From DATAXI01 sp963756185 (GTDB taxonomy: Bacteria > Verrucomicrobiota > Verrucomicrobiia > Chthoniobacterales > Chthoniobacteraceae), in the NCBI GenBank assembly GCA_963756185.1, contig CAVWMS010000015.1:310001-374000 (forward strand): 64,000 nt of DNA, in the 5' to 3' direction. The notes beneath the pieces were generated by a model, which did not search any database, was not told the origin of the DNA, and saw only the letters and a list, made by a program, of their open reading frames with translations. The stretch's first letter is position 1; each line of letters starts with the position of its first letter. Shown here piece after piece: positions 17,749-27,620 of this stretch. Both the position numbers and the translations under genes were made by a program.

Positions 17749-19449
17749 ATGTCCTTCCGCGTCCTACGCCTCGTCCTCTGGGCCCGCCTGCTCACCGTGC
17801 GGGCGGAGCTTGCGGCGGTCCGGAAAAAGTCGCGGTTGATGATCGTCGTGCTCGGGGCGTTTTGCGCCGGCTACCTGGGGGTCGGTTATTACCTCATCTA
17901 CACCGGGCTTTCCTTCGTTCATCGGCTGCCGCTGGTCGGCAGCCTGCTGGCGCAACGGATTCTCTACCTGGTTTTCAGCTTTTTCTTCGCGATGCTCATC
18001 TTTTCGAACGCGATCATCGGGTACGCCTCGCTCTTCAAGAATCGCGAAACGAATTTCCTGCTTTCGCTGCCGATCCGGGCGCGGGACGTTTATCTTTGGA
18101 AGCTGCTCGAGTCGCTGGTGCTGGCCAGTTGGGCGCTCCTTTTCCTGAGCGCGCCGATGATGGCGGCCTGGGGATGGGTCAATGAGGCGCGGGTACCCTT
18201 TTACGCGGAAGTGGCGGCCGCCTTCCTTCCCTTCGTCATCATCCCGGCGGCGGTCGGCTCGTGGGCCATCCTGCTGCTGGTGAGGCTCTTTTCCGTGCGC
18301 TGGGCGAAGTGGCTCTTCTTCGCGGCGGGTATCGGGGCGCTGGTCTGGATTGCCACCGCCGTGAAGCCGGTGTCCAACGCGCAGGTGGCCCAGGCGACGC
18401 AGGCATTCACCGTGGATGCGATGCTGCGCCAGACGCGGTTCAGCCTCAACCCCTACCTGCCCAGCGCCTGGATGGCGCAATCGGTCCTCGCATGGGGCGA
18501 AGGGCTGCTGCGCAAGGGGAGCTTCTTCTTCCTGGTGCTGCTCAGCAGCGCGCTGATGGGGCTGCTGCTGAGCTACGAAGTGGCTGCGCGCGCCTTCTAT
18601 GGGAGCTGGTGCACGGCCGTGGCCTCGCGGGCCGTGCGCGACCGGCGGCGGGCGCTGCTGGTCCGGCGGAAGAAAGACGGGCGCCCGTTCCTCGAGGCGC
18701 TCTTCCAAATGATCCCGTGGGCCTCGCGCCCGGTCCGGGCGCTGGCGCTCAAGGACGCGCGGCTTTTCTCGCGCGACCCGACGCAATGGACGCAGTTCCT
18801 CATCTTCTTCGGGTTGCTCTGCATCTACGTCTTCAACCTGCGCAACGTGACGCTCGATTACCAGAGCGCCTTCTGGCAATCGCTGATCTCCCATTTGAAC
18901 CTGGCCGCCTGCACGCTGACGCTCTCGACGCTGACCACGCGCTTCGTTTTCCCGCAGTTCTCCCTCGAGGGGCGCCGGCTCTGGATCATCGGGCTCTCGC
19001 CCATCGGGATGCGCATGGTGCTGCTGCAAAAATTCAGCTTCAGTTGCGTGGCCGCGACGCTGGTGACGGTGACGATCATGACGGCGTCGAGCATGATGCT
19101 GAGCCTCTCGTGGCATCGCGTCCTCTTCTTCGACCTGGCGACCGCCCTGCCCAGCGCGGCGCTCTGCGGGCTGGCGGTGGGATTGGGCGCGCTCTTCCCG
19201 AATCTCAAGGAGGACAACCCGTCGAAGATCGTTTCCGGTTTCGGCGGGACGCTCTGTTTGCTGGTCAGTTTCGTCTACGTCGTGGTCTATGTGAGCCTCG
19301 TCGCCATCCCCGGGTTGCGGCAGGCTGCGTCGATCCATTTCATCATTCCGGACTGGCTCGCGCTCACGCTCGCGCTGATTTTCAGCGTCGCGATTTTTTT
19401 CGTCCCGCTCTTTCTCGCAATTCGGCGCGTGAAAAATCTGGAGTTTTAG
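17749..19449 (+). CDS. ABC-2-type exporter permease-like membrane protein
   Basis: Integral membrane protein of 566 residues, start MSFRVLRLVLWARLL at 17749 (the open frame extends upstream but only through repeats). About a dozen hydrophobic helices are seen, for example LMIVVLGAFCAGYLGVGYYL, LVFSFFFAMLIFSNAIIGYA and a C-terminal LALIFSVAIFFVPLFLAI. The segment LFKNRETNFLLSLPIRARDV ('LLSLPI' plus a cytoplasmic coupling-like helix) and the second KDARLFSRDPTQW are typical of the putative ABC exporter family resembling PF16949, in which two such halves are fused. An ATPase gene is normally next door; none is visible here, so the ATPase must be elsewhere. Substrate unknown. Confidence 0.75.
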   Translation: MSFRVLRLVLWARLLTVRAELAAVRKKSRLMIVVLGAFCAGYLGVGYYLIYTGLSFVHRLPLVGSLLAQRILYLVFSFFFAMLIFSNAIIGYASLFKNRETNFLLSLPIRARDVYLWKLLESLVLASWALLFLSAPMMAAWGWVNEARVPFYAEVAAAFLPFVIIPAAVGSWAILLLVRLFSVRWAKWLFFAAGIGALVWIATAVKPVSNAQVAQATQAFTVDAMLRQTRFSLNPYLPSAWMAQSVLAWGEGLLRKGSFFFLVLLSSALMGLLLSYEVAARAFYGSWCTAVASRAVRDRRRALLVRRKKDGRPFLEALFQMIPWASRPVRALALKDARLFSRDPTQWTQFLIFFGLLCIYVFNLRNVTLDYQSAFWQSLISHLNLAACTLTLSTLTTRFVFPQFSLEGRRLWIIGLSPIGMRMVLLQKFSFSCVAATLVTVTIMTASSMMLSLSWHRVLFFDLATALPSAALCGLAVGLGALFPNLKEDNPSKIVSGFGGTLCLLVSFVYVVVYVSLVAIPGLRQAASIHFIIPDWLALTLALIFSVAIFFVPLFLAIRRVKNLEF

Positions 19450-19505
19450 CGCGCCTGGATTCACTATCCGCCGCAAGCCACGCTCGGCACCCGACACACC
19501 CGACA

Positions 19506-20120
19506 ATGTCCAGCCCTGAAAGCATTCGCGAAACCGATCCGTTGCTGAATCTGGAGGAGGGAGATTCCATCGAGCATCTGGACGACCAGGTGCAGAAAGC
19601 CCAGGAACAGCTCATCCATCTCAAGCGGCAGCAGGAACAAATCGAGAAACAGAAGCGGGAGCTCGAGGAATTGAGCCGCCGGCAGGAGCAGTTCCAGCAG
19701 GGAAAGACGGAGATGGTGGACAACTTCACACGGGCGCTGGTGGTGCTCGAGCGCGAGATTTACGACGCCCAGAAGCGCGTCGAGCAACTGCGCTCGATCA
19801 ACGAGGCGTTTGCCCTGCACCTGCAGACCATCGAGGCGATCAACCCGAAATCCTGGGAGAACACCGACATCAACAAGGAACTGAACCGCGCCCTGAGCAC
19901 GGTGGACGACGCCCGGGCCGAGTACACGAAATGCCGGGCCGTCATCAGCGCGGAAATCAACGAGGATGTGCTGTCCGCCTCGACCCCCGGCGCCGAAAGC
20001 ACGTACGAGCCGGCGCGCGACTTCGCCTACTGGCTCAAGAGCGGTTTCGCGTTCACCCTGCCCATCCTGGTCATCGGCGTGGCCCTCATCATCACTCTTT
20101 GCGCACTCTTCGCTAAATAA
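19506..20120 (+). CDS. Coiled-coil protein with C-terminal membrane anchor
   Basis: Protein of 204 residues, unassigned. After MSSPESIRETDPLLNLEEGD comes a long Gln/Glu-rich coiled coil (about residues 25-115: QEQLIHLKRQQEQIEKQKRE and following), a mixed helical domain, and one C-terminal transmembrane helix (FTLPILVIGVALIITLCALF). Topology would put the coiled coil in the cytoplasm. The next gene starts inside its stop codon (TAATG at 20118-20122) and has a similar build, so the two proteins are probably partners. Confidence 0.7.
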   Translation: MSSPESIRETDPLLNLEEGDSIEHLDDQVQKAQEQLIHLKRQQEQIEKQKRELEELSRRQEQFQQGKTEMVDNFTRALVVLEREIYDAQKRVEQLRSINEAFALHLQTIEAINPKSWENTDINKELNRALSTVDDARAEYTKCRAVISAEINEDVLSASTPGAESTYEPARDFAYWLKSGFAFTLPILVIGVALIITLCALFAK

Positions 20121-20506
20121 TGGCCTCACGCCGCCGTCCCAGCAAATCCAGCGGCCCCCTGGATGATCGGCAGCAAAAGCTGCTGGCCCAGCAGCAGAAG
20201 CTCCAGCAGCAGATGGAACTCTACGAGCGGGTCATCGCCGAGGCGCCGCGCATCAAGGCCGAGCGGGAGAAGGCCCAGCGCGAACAACTGCTGGCGGACC
20301 GCAGCGCCCGCGGTCATTACCGGCTCAACTCGACCACGCTGACCGATACCCGCTTCGAGCCGCTCCCCGGCGGGTCGAGGCGCGCCCGCCGGCCGCTCAA
20401 GGCCGAGCGCCGCCAGACCCGGCTCATATTCTTTGCCCTTCTGATCGCGCTTTCTTTCATGATCCTCTGGCTCCTGAGCTATTGGCATTGGCAATGGGGA
20501 AGCTGA
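20120..20506 (+). CDS. Small coiled-coil protein with C-terminal membrane anchor
   Basis: Protein of 128 residues, unassigned. N-terminal basic stretch (MASRRRPSKSSG), a Gln-rich coiled coil (QQKLLAQQQKLQQQMELYER), a basic linker and a single C-terminal helix (LIFFALLIALSFMILWLLSYW). Overlaps the preceding coiled-coil gene by one base and shares its architecture, so the products may form a membrane-bound complex; what it does cannot be read from sequence. Confidence 0.65.
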   Translation: MASRRRPSKSSGPLDDRQQKLLAQQQKLQQQMELYERVIAEAPRIKAEREKAQREQLLADRSARGHYRLNSTTLTDTRFEPLPGGSRRARRPLKAERRQTRLIFFALLIALSFMILWLLSYWHWQWGS

Positions 20507-20594
20507 GAGGGGATTTGCCGGTCAATTGCGCGTGATTGCTGGTTGAAAGCAGCCGCCGGGACGCGTTAGCGTTTCACCCACCAGCATTTCACGC

Positions 20595-20880
20595 ATGCCC
20601 CCGCCCTCGACGTTCGCTATACCGCCCAGCTCGCCCGGATCAACCTGCACCGAGGAGGAAATCTCCACTTTCCAGTCGCAACTCGGCCACGTGATCGAAT
20701 ACGTCGAGAAACTGAAGCAGGTCGACGTTTCCGGCGTCGAGCCGACAGCCCACGCCAGCCCGGTGTTCAACGTTTTCCGCCCGGACGTGCCGCGCGACTG
20801 GTTTGACGCCGAAACCGCCCTGGCAAACGCGCCGCGCAAGGCTAACGGGCTGTTTTCGGTCACCAAAGGTGGTCGAGTAA
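20595..20880 (+). CDS. gatC: Asp/Glu-tRNA amidotransferase subunit C, with indels
   Basis: GatC stabilises GatA in the GatCAB complex that amidates misacylated Glu-tRNA-Gln/Asp-tRNA-Asn. About 95 residues. The restored protein reads LDVRYTAQLARINLTEEE, then FQSQLGHVIEYVEKLKQVDV, PTAHASPVFNVFRPD and ALANAPRKANGLFSVTKVVE, matching the whole family. To obtain it three spots must be corrected: the C-run after ATG at 20595, an extra C in CTGCACC near 20650, and an extra G in AAAGGTGG near 20871; with these the stop is TAA at 20878. It lies 24 bp before gatA. gatB is not in the window. Confidence 0.85.
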
Positions 20881-20904
20881 GGCCTCCCATCCGGCAATCC
20901 CTTC

Positions 20905-22321
20905 ATGGACCTCGCCTCCCTCACCGTCACCGAACTTCGCGAGCAGCTTCGCACCCGGGCCGCGTCGCCGGTCGAGGCCCTGGACGCCCTCGAGAGCCGC
21001 ATCGCCGCCGTGGACCCGCTCATCCATGGCTACCTCAAGCGCGACCTTGATCAGGCCCGCAACGCCGCCGTCCAGGCGGACGTGACGCTGCCGCTCGGCG
21101 GCGTGCCGATCGCCATCAAGGATGTGCTGAACGTCAAGGGCCAGCCCTGCACCTGCGCGTCGAAAATCCTTCGCGGCTACGTCGCCCCCTACGATGCGAC
21201 CGCCATTGCCCGGCTGCGCGCCGCGGGCGCGATCCCCTTTGGCCGCACGAACATGGACGAATTTGCAATGGGCTCCTCGACGGAAAACTCGAGCGTCCAT
21301 CCCACCTCCAATCCCTGGGACCTCTCGCGCATCCCCGGCGGCTCGAGCGGCGGCTCGGCTGCCGTGGTGGCCGCCGGCGAAGCGTACGCGGCGTTGGGCA
21401 CCGATACCGGCGGCTCGATCCGCCAGCCTGCGGCCCTCTGCGGCTGCGTGGGGCTCAAGCCCACCTACGGGCGCGTCTCCCGGTTCGGGCTCGTCGCCTT
21501 TGCTTCGTCGCTGGACCAGATCGGCCCGTTCTCGAAAACCGTCCGCGATTCGGCGCTGCTGCTCAACGCCATCTCCGGACAGGATCCGCAGGATTCCACC
21601 AGCGTGGCCGAGCCGGTGCCCGATTTCACCGCGGGACTCGGCCGCGGCGTGAAGGGCCTGCGGCTCGGCATGCCGCGCGAGTATTTCATCGAGGGGATGG
21701 ATCCGCAGGTCGATGCCGCGGTGCGCGCGGCGATCAAACATTATGAGTCGCTCGGCGCGGAGATTGTCGAAGTTTCGCTCCCGCATACCGAGTACGCCGT
21801 GGCGGTCTATTATATCGTCGCCACCGCCGAGGCCTCGGCGAACCTGGCCCGGTTCGACGGCGTCCGCTATGGCTATCGCGCGGAAAACCCGGCGAACCTG
21901 CTCGATCATTACGGGCGGACGCGCGAGGAAGGCTTCGGCCCGGAGGTGAAGCGGCGCATCATCCTGGGCACTTATGTGCTCAGCAGCGGCTACTATGATG
22001 CCTATTACCTGCGCGCGCAGAAAGTCCGGACATTGATCCGGCAGGATTTTACAAATGCTTTCGGAGAAAGTGGACGCGATCATCTGCCCCACCAGCCCCG
22101 AGCCCGCGTTCAAGCTCGGCGACCGGACGGGCGACCCGTTGAAGATGTATCTCGCCGATATCTTCACCATCGCCGCCAACCTCGCCGGCAACCCGGGTAT
22201 CTCGATTCCATGCGGTTTTGCAAAGGTCGACGGCGCCGAGCTCCCCATCGGATTGCAATTGATCGGGAAACCTTTTGACGAAGCGATGCTGCTGGGCATT
22301 GCCAACGCCTACGAGCAATAG
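20905..22321 (+). CDS. gatA: Asp/Glu-tRNA amidotransferase subunit A, one frameshift
   Basis: GatA is the amidase that releases ammonia from glutamine for tRNA-dependent amidation. The Lys-Ser-Ser triad is visible: VPIAIKDVLNVKG, GGSSGGSAAVVA and DTGGSIRQPA. ATG at 20905 gives MDLASLTVTELREQL. Near 22061 TTCGGAGAAAG carries an extra G; removing it joins FTNAFEKVDAIICPTSPEP to the C-terminal half ending IANAYEQ and a TAG at 22319-22321. That TAG is odd: the same frame continues TDWHKRRPEPVAV to TGA at 22361, and 'EQxTDWHKRRP' is how GatA proteins normally end, so TAG probably replaces a sense codon such as CAG. Confidence 0.93.
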
Positions 22322-22406
22322 ACCGACTGGCACAAGCGGCGCCCGGAGCCGGTGGCTGTTTGAACCGGCCGCAAACTATCCTGACCCATGGCGGAGATAA
22401 CGGATA

Positions 22407-22535
22407 AATTCGAAATTCGAAATTCGAAATTCGAACTAAGTGAGCCTTCGGCTCCAGGATATTTGGACTTACCACCAACCAATGCGCACGCCGCGCGCCA
22501 GTTACTTCGAATTTCGAGTTTCGAATTTCGAAATT
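22407..22535. repeat. Inverted heptad-repeat element 2 (TTCGAAA type)
   Basis: Left arm 22407-22435 (tandem AATTCGA units) and right arm 22506-22535 (inverse TTCGAAT units, one C-to-G variant) enclose about 70 bp with a small hairpin GAGCCTTCGGCTC at 22441-22453. It lies between gatA and the histidine kinase gene, both on the plus strand, and ends 7 bp before the kinase ATG. Confidence 0.82.
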
Positions 22536-22542
22536 GCCCCCT

Positions 22543-23784
22543 ATGACCTGCGGATTCCTCGAAAAACTCATCGAGCGCATCGGCCGCATCCGGCCCGAGG
22601 ATGTCCAGAACTATCTTCTCCGCGTGGCCCGATGAGAAAGGATTTCCTCGAGACCATCTTCAACGCGATTCACGAGGGCGTCATCGTCACCGACGCCCAG
22701 GGCAACATCTCTTTCATCAACAATGCCGCCTGCGACCTCTTCGGGCTCAACCGCGACGATTGCATGGGCCGCGCCGATTTCCGACCGGATCGCCGGGCTC
22801 GATTGGCCTCGCTCGCCCATTCCGAGACCATCATCTCCCGCGACATGGAGGTTTCTATCCGCAGAACCGGTTCATCAATTTCTACGTCGCGCCCATTTCC
22901 CTCGCCTGCCGCGAGGATGAAGCCGAGCCGCCCTCAAAATCGCTCCGCCGCCCTCGGCGACGCCCGCGCGAAGTCCTCCGGCCTGGTCGGCTATGCCATC
23001 ATCCTGCGCGACATCACGGAGACCCGCCGCTCCACCGAGCAGACCATCGAGTCGGAGCGGCTCAACGCCCTCACCCTGCTGGCCGCCGGCGTCGCGCACG
23101 AAATCGGCAACCCGCTCAATTCCCTGACGATTCATCTCCAGCTCATGGAGCGCAAAATCCGCCGGCTGCCGGAGAATGACGCGAAGGAGTTGCAGGAATC
23201 GCTGCGTGTCGCGCGCGAGGAAATCACCCGGCTCGATTACATCGTGACCCAATTCCTGCGCGCCATCCGGCCCGCGCCGCTGGACATGACAATCGAGAGC
23301 CTCAACATCCTGGTCGCAGGAATCGCTCTCGTTCCTCGCTCCGGAGTTCAACGATCGCGACATCCTCGTCGAGACCGAGCTGCGCGAGGACCTGCCGCCG
23401 CTGCCTCTGGACCGCCACCAGATCAAGCAGGCTTTCTATAACATCATCAAGAATGCCGCGCAGGCGATGAAGTCCGGCGGCATACTCCGCATCCGCACAG
23501 ACCACGATGAGGATTACGTTTCGGTCACTTTCGCCGATACCGGCGGCGGCATCCCCTCCGAGAATATGAGCAAGATTTTCGATCCCTATTTTACCACCAA
23601 GCAGAGCGGCAGCGGCCTGGGCTTGCTCATCGTCCGGCGCATTGTCCGCGAGCATGCCGGGGAAATCGATATCATGAACAATCAGGGCCGCGGCCTCGAG
23701 TTGACCATCCGCCTGCCGCTGCGCGACCGCAGAATCCGGATGCTGGCCGAGGGCTCGGTCCCCGCCCCGCCGCACGCGGCCTGA
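22543..23784 (+). CDS. PAS-domain sensor histidine kinase (NtrB/AtoS-like), several indels
   Basis: Cytoplasmic sensor kinase of about 413 residues, partner of the adjacent NtrC-type regulator. ATG at 22543 gives MTCGFLEKLIERIGRIRPED, running (after two small corrections near 22632-22640) into REKDFLETIFNAIHEGVIV, the start of a PAS domain (DAQGNISFINNAACDLFG). HisKA has the phospho-accepting His in VAHEIGNPLNSL; HATPase has N box IIKNAAQAM, G boxes DTGGGIP and GSGLGLLIV and F box FDPYFTTK. Indels are needed near 22635, 22772, 22801, 22855, 22930-22970 and 23318; two or three are deletions. No transmembrane segment, so it senses a cytoplasmic signal. Confidence 0.85.
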
Positions 23785-23796
23785 AATTTCCTCCCC

Positions 23797-25200
23797 ATGT
23801 CTCCCACCATCCTCATTGTCGATGACGAGCGGCACACGCGCGAGGGATTGCGCGCCGCCCTCGAAGACAAATTCAACGTCTATGTTGCGTCGGACATCCC
23901 CGGCGCCATCAGCGTCCTCGAGAACGATTCCATCGACCTGATGGTCACCGACCTGCGGCTCGGCGGCGAGAACGGGATGCAACTCATGGATCGCGCCTTG
24001 CGGCTGCCGCATCCGCCCATTTGCATCATGATGACCGCCTACGGCTCGGTGGATACGGCCGTCGAGGCGATGAAGCACGGCGCCTACGACTTTGTGACCA
24101 AGCCCATCAACATCGACCGGCTGGAAATCCTCATCCAGCGAGCCTTGCAGAGCCGCGATACCGAAAAGGAGAACCGCGAACTCAAACAACAGGTCGAGAA
24201 ACACTTCGGGCTCGAGAACCTCATCGGCAATTCCGCCGTGATGCAGGAGGTCTTCGATACCGTCAAACAAATCGCGCCGACGCGCGCGACGGTCCTCATC
24301 GAAGGCGAGAGCGGCACGGGCAAGGAACTTATCGCCCACGCGATCCATCATCTAAGTAACCGGAACAAGTCAAAGTTCATCGCCGTCCATTGCGCCGCGC
24401 TTTCCCCGCAGTTACTCGAAAGCGAGCTATTCGGGCATGAGAAAGGGGCCTATACCGGCGCAACCGAGCGCCGGGCGGGCCGTTTCGAGCAGGCGAACGG
24501 CGGTACGCTTTTCCTCGATGAAATCGGCGAGATCGACGCGAATACACAGGTCAAAATCCTTCGCGCGCTCGATCCCGGCGTGTTCGAGCGCGTGGGCGGC
24601 AATCAAACCCTCAAGACCGATGTCCGGCTCATCGCCGCCACCAATAAGAGCCTCGAGGGCCTGGTGCGCGAGGGGAAATTTCGCGACGATCTCTTTTACC
24701 GGCTCAACGTGGTCAATATCACCATGCCGCCGCTGCGCGGGCACAAGGAAGATATCCCCCTCCTGGCAAATGCCTTCCTCAAGAGTTTCGCCCAGGACAA
24801 TAACAAGCCGTTCCGGGAGTTCACCTCCGATGCCATGCAGGCCATTCTCGCCTATGAGTGGCCCGGCAATGTCCGCGAGTTGCGCACCGCCGTCGAGCAC
24901 GGCGTCGTCATGGCCACCGGCCCGCGCATCACCTTGCGCGACCTGCCGGCGGTCATCCGCCAGGCGACCGGCAATAAGCTGCGCGGACTTATCCCCGTCT
25001 CTACTTCGCAACCTTATAACTTGCAGGATACCGAGCAGCGCCTCATCGAACGCGCCCTCGCCGAAACGGATAACAATGTAACCGAGGCCGCGAAAAAACT
25101 CGGCATCAGCCGCCGCACCCTCCATCGCAAGCTCAAAGCCCTGCGCGAATCCCAACCCGAGCCACCCCCCGAACCCCCGCCCGACTCGGATTCCCCCTGA
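23797..25200 (+). CDS. NtrC-family sigma-54-dependent response regulator
   Basis: Protein of 467 residues, intact. Receiver domain (about 1-120): ILIVDDERHTREG, phospho-acceptor Asp in VTDLRLGG, Lys of TKPINIDRL. AAA+ domain: Walker A EGESGTGKELIA, GAYTGA (a conservative variant of the sigma-54-contacting GAFTGA loop), Walker B GGTLFLDEIGEI, arginine-finger region, and sensor II AYEWPGNVRELRT. The C-terminal Fis-type helix-turn-helix is NNVTEAAKKLGISRRTLHRK, followed by a Pro/Glu-rich tail. It begins 12 bp after the kinase, so they are one operon. It implies sigma-54 in this organism; its target promoters are not visible nearby. Confidence 0.95.
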   Translation: MSPTILIVDDERHTREGLRAALEDKFNVYVASDIPGAISVLENDSIDLMVTDLRLGGENGMQLMDRALRLPHPPICIMMTAYGSVDTAVEAMKHGAYDFVTKPINIDRLEILIQRALQSRDTEKENRELKQQVEKHFGLENLIGNSAVMQEVFDTVKQIAPTRATVLIEGESGTGKELIAHAIHHLSNRNKSKFIAVHCAALSPQLLESELFGHEKGAYTGATERRAGRFEQANGGTLFLDEIGEIDANTQVKILRALDPGVFERVGGNQTLKTDVRLIAATNKSLEGLVREGKFRDDLFYRLNVVNITMPPLRGHKEDIPLLANAFLKSFAQDNNKPFREFTSDAMQAILAYEWPGNVRELRTAVEHGVVMATGPRITLRDLPAVIRQATGNKLRGLIPVSTSQPYNLQDTEQRLIERALAETDNNVTEAAKKLGISRRTLHRKLKALRESQPEPPPEPPPDSDSP

Positions 25201-25418
25201 CACATCCGCCGCGTCGGTATTATTCCGCGATTTCACCGCGGGCCATTGCGGGAATCGTCGCTCACGGTTAGTTGTCCTGATGCGTGATGTTCTACGGCGA
25301 TTTCGCCCTTGTGCGCACCCGATGATTTCGCCCCGGAAGGCATTCCCCCGGGCCCACAGCAATTCTTCTTGTCTGCTCACCCAAAAACGGATGAGTTGAC
25401 CCTCCCCCAGTCACCCTT

Positions 25419-27271
25419 ATGGCAAACGAGACCAGAGTCCAGGCCTTCATCCATGCCCTCGAAGAAGGGGGATGGGTTGGGCCTATTCGCGCGGTGCTGC
25501 TGCTCGCCGTCTTTGGTTTGCTCTATTTCGTGGTCATTTTCAGTCAGTTCAAGGGGCTGAGCGACGCAAAGGGCATGGACCAGGCGCAGATCGGGCGGCA
25601 ACTGGCCACCGGCCATGGCTTTACGACCAAATTCCTGCGTCCCCTCGCCTACGCCCAGTTTGTCCGGCATTTTGGCCATTTCCCGGCGGGTGACGTTCCG
25701 GATACCTACAACGCCCCGCTCAATCCCTACCTCAACTGCCTCATCTTTAAGTGCCACAACGTGGCCGCCTACGTCTTCGGGGTGGTCGGTCCCCATATTC
25801 CCATTGGTTTCATCAGTTCGACACTCGGCGACCTTTCCACCAGCGCCGGCCCAATGACCGTCAAGGACGTGGTCTACCCGCGCGACCGCGTCATCGCCGG
25901 GGTGTCGCTTCTCTTCTTCATCGCATCGGTCGGGGTCAATTTCACCATTGCCAGGCGCCTGTTCGACAACCGCCTGGCGGTTCGCGCCATGTGGCTGATC
26001 ATCGCTTGCGATCTGTTCTGGCAGTTTTCGCAGACCGGGCTGCCGCAGTTGCTGATGGTGTTCCTCTTCTCGCTGGTGAATTACTGCATGCTGCGGGCAA
26101 TCGAGAACCGTAACGCGGGAATCAACTACCTGCTCTGGCTCTCTTCGCCGGCGTCGGGTTCGGGTTGCTGGTGCTGGCCCATGGGCTGGCCATCTGGATC
26201 TTCCTCGGCGCCCTGCTCTACATGGCATTCGCCTTTTGCCCGCGCGAGGGGGAATGGTGGATGCGCGCCTTCCTGCATCCGGCCTGGATTCCCTTGCTCA
26301 TCGTCCTTGGGATGGAGTTGCCGTGGCTGCTGCGGCTCTACCACCTCACGGGCAACCCCTTTGGCGTCGCGCTCAATTCCGGTTTCGGGCAATTGATCGG
26401 CAGCGAATCGAAGGTGATGCGCTCGACGACGCTGGATACCAACTTCCTGACCTTCAGTTGGTTCCGGTCAAAGGTCGAGGCCCAGACCATCGATCAGTTC
26501 TCGAATATCTACTCCTACCTGGGCCACTCGCCCATCGCGCCGATCTTCTTCGTCTCGATGCTGCACCTCTTCAAGCGCCCGGAAACGGCCTCGTTCCGCT
26601 GGTGCTTCTTTTTCATGTGGCTCGGGGCCATATTCGGCATGTCGCTCTTCGGCCTTACGGGCGATGGGCCCATCCAGGCAAATGACCTGCACCTGCTCTT
26701 CATCCCCCTGGGCATCTGCTACGGGCTGGCCTTCATCCTCGTGCTCTGGACCCGACTTGCCAACGAGCGGCCCGCATTGAGCCTCGACCTGCGCGTGGTG
26801 CGCTGGACCTTTTTCGGCCTCCTTTATACCGTCTCGTTCTTCCCTGAGGCCCACGTCCTGCTCACCGCCGGCGGCCGCGTCCAATGGCCCCCCTATGTGC
26901 CCCCCTACATCGCCCCGCTTGGCGTTTGGACCGAGCCGAATGAAATCATCACCTCGGACATGCCCTGGGCGGTCGCCTGGTACGCCGACCGCGAATGCCT
27001 CTGGCTGCCGCTGAAAACCGATACGTTCATGGATATGCACGATTACAACCGGCTCCATAACCCGATTGTCGGCCTTTATCTCACCCCCGTCACCGGCGAC
27101 TCCCGCTTTTTCTCGGACATCGCCAAGGGCGAATACATGGAATGGTCCTCCTTCATCATGCGCAATGTCGACACCCGGCGCTTCCCCTTCCAGGCCGTGA
27201 CCGTGCTCCCCATAGACAACGAGTGTATCTTCTACGCCGACCGCAACCGCTGGTCGGCAGCAGCCGAATAA
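25419..27271 (+). CDS. Polytopic membrane protein (GT39-like), one frameshift
   Basis: About 617 residues with ten or more hydrophobic helices; start MANETRVQAFIHALEEGG at 25419. Helices include AVLLLAVFGLLYFVVIFSQF at the start, GVSLLFFIASVGVNFTIARR and TFFGLLYTVSFFPEAH. The first loop contains GMDQAQIGRQLATGHGFTTKF, where the acidic 'D-x-A-Q..R.LA.G.GF' pattern resembles the first extracytoplasmic loop of GT39/ArnT-like glycosyltransferases. Near 26150 the frame slips (NYLLWLS followed by FAGVGFGLLVLAHG in the next frame), a one-base loss or two-base gain. The C-terminal 150 residues are a soluble domain (ITSDMPWAVAWYADRECLWL). It ends 2 bp before xseB. Substrate unknown. Confidence 0.68.
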
Positions 27272-27273
27272 CC

Positions 27274-27495
27274 ATGGCCCAAAAGAAGAACCCGCAGACC
27301 TTCGAGTCCGCCCTCGAGCGCATCGAGCAAATCGCCGCGCAGATGGAGACCGGCGAACTCCCCCTCGAACAGTTGATGGACCACTACGAGGAGGGGCTGC
27401 GCCTGGTCCGGTTTTGCTCGGAGCGGCTCGAGGAAGCCGAGAAACGCCTCGAGGCCATCACCCGGGACGCCGCGGGGCCGGCCGACCGGCGTTGA
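27274..27495 (+). CDS. xseB: Exodeoxyribonuclease VII small subunit
   Basis: XseB of 73 residues, small subunit of the single-strand DNA exonuclease VII (EC 3.1.11.6). MAQKKNPQTFESALERIEQI and MDHYEEGLRLVRFCSERLEEAE are the family hallmark ('FE.ALe.LE.IV..LE.G...LE..l..YE.G..L...c...L..A'). ATG at 27274. It precedes dxs, as in many Proteobacteria where xseB-ispA-dxs are linked; ispA is absent between them here. Intact. Confidence 0.92.
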   Translation: MAQKKNPQTFESALERIEQIAAQMETGELPLEQLMDHYEEGLRLVRFCSERLEEAEKRLEAITRDAAGPADRR

Positions 27496-27620
27496 AACGG
27501 TTCAAAACCCGGAGCAAATCCCGCCCTCGACGCCGCCGGAAGGTTCTGGTATGGAGGGAGATTCGACCAGCGCCGGGGACCCCGCCGCGCGTCTCTTTTA
27601 AAGAAAAAGCCGTTCAAACC

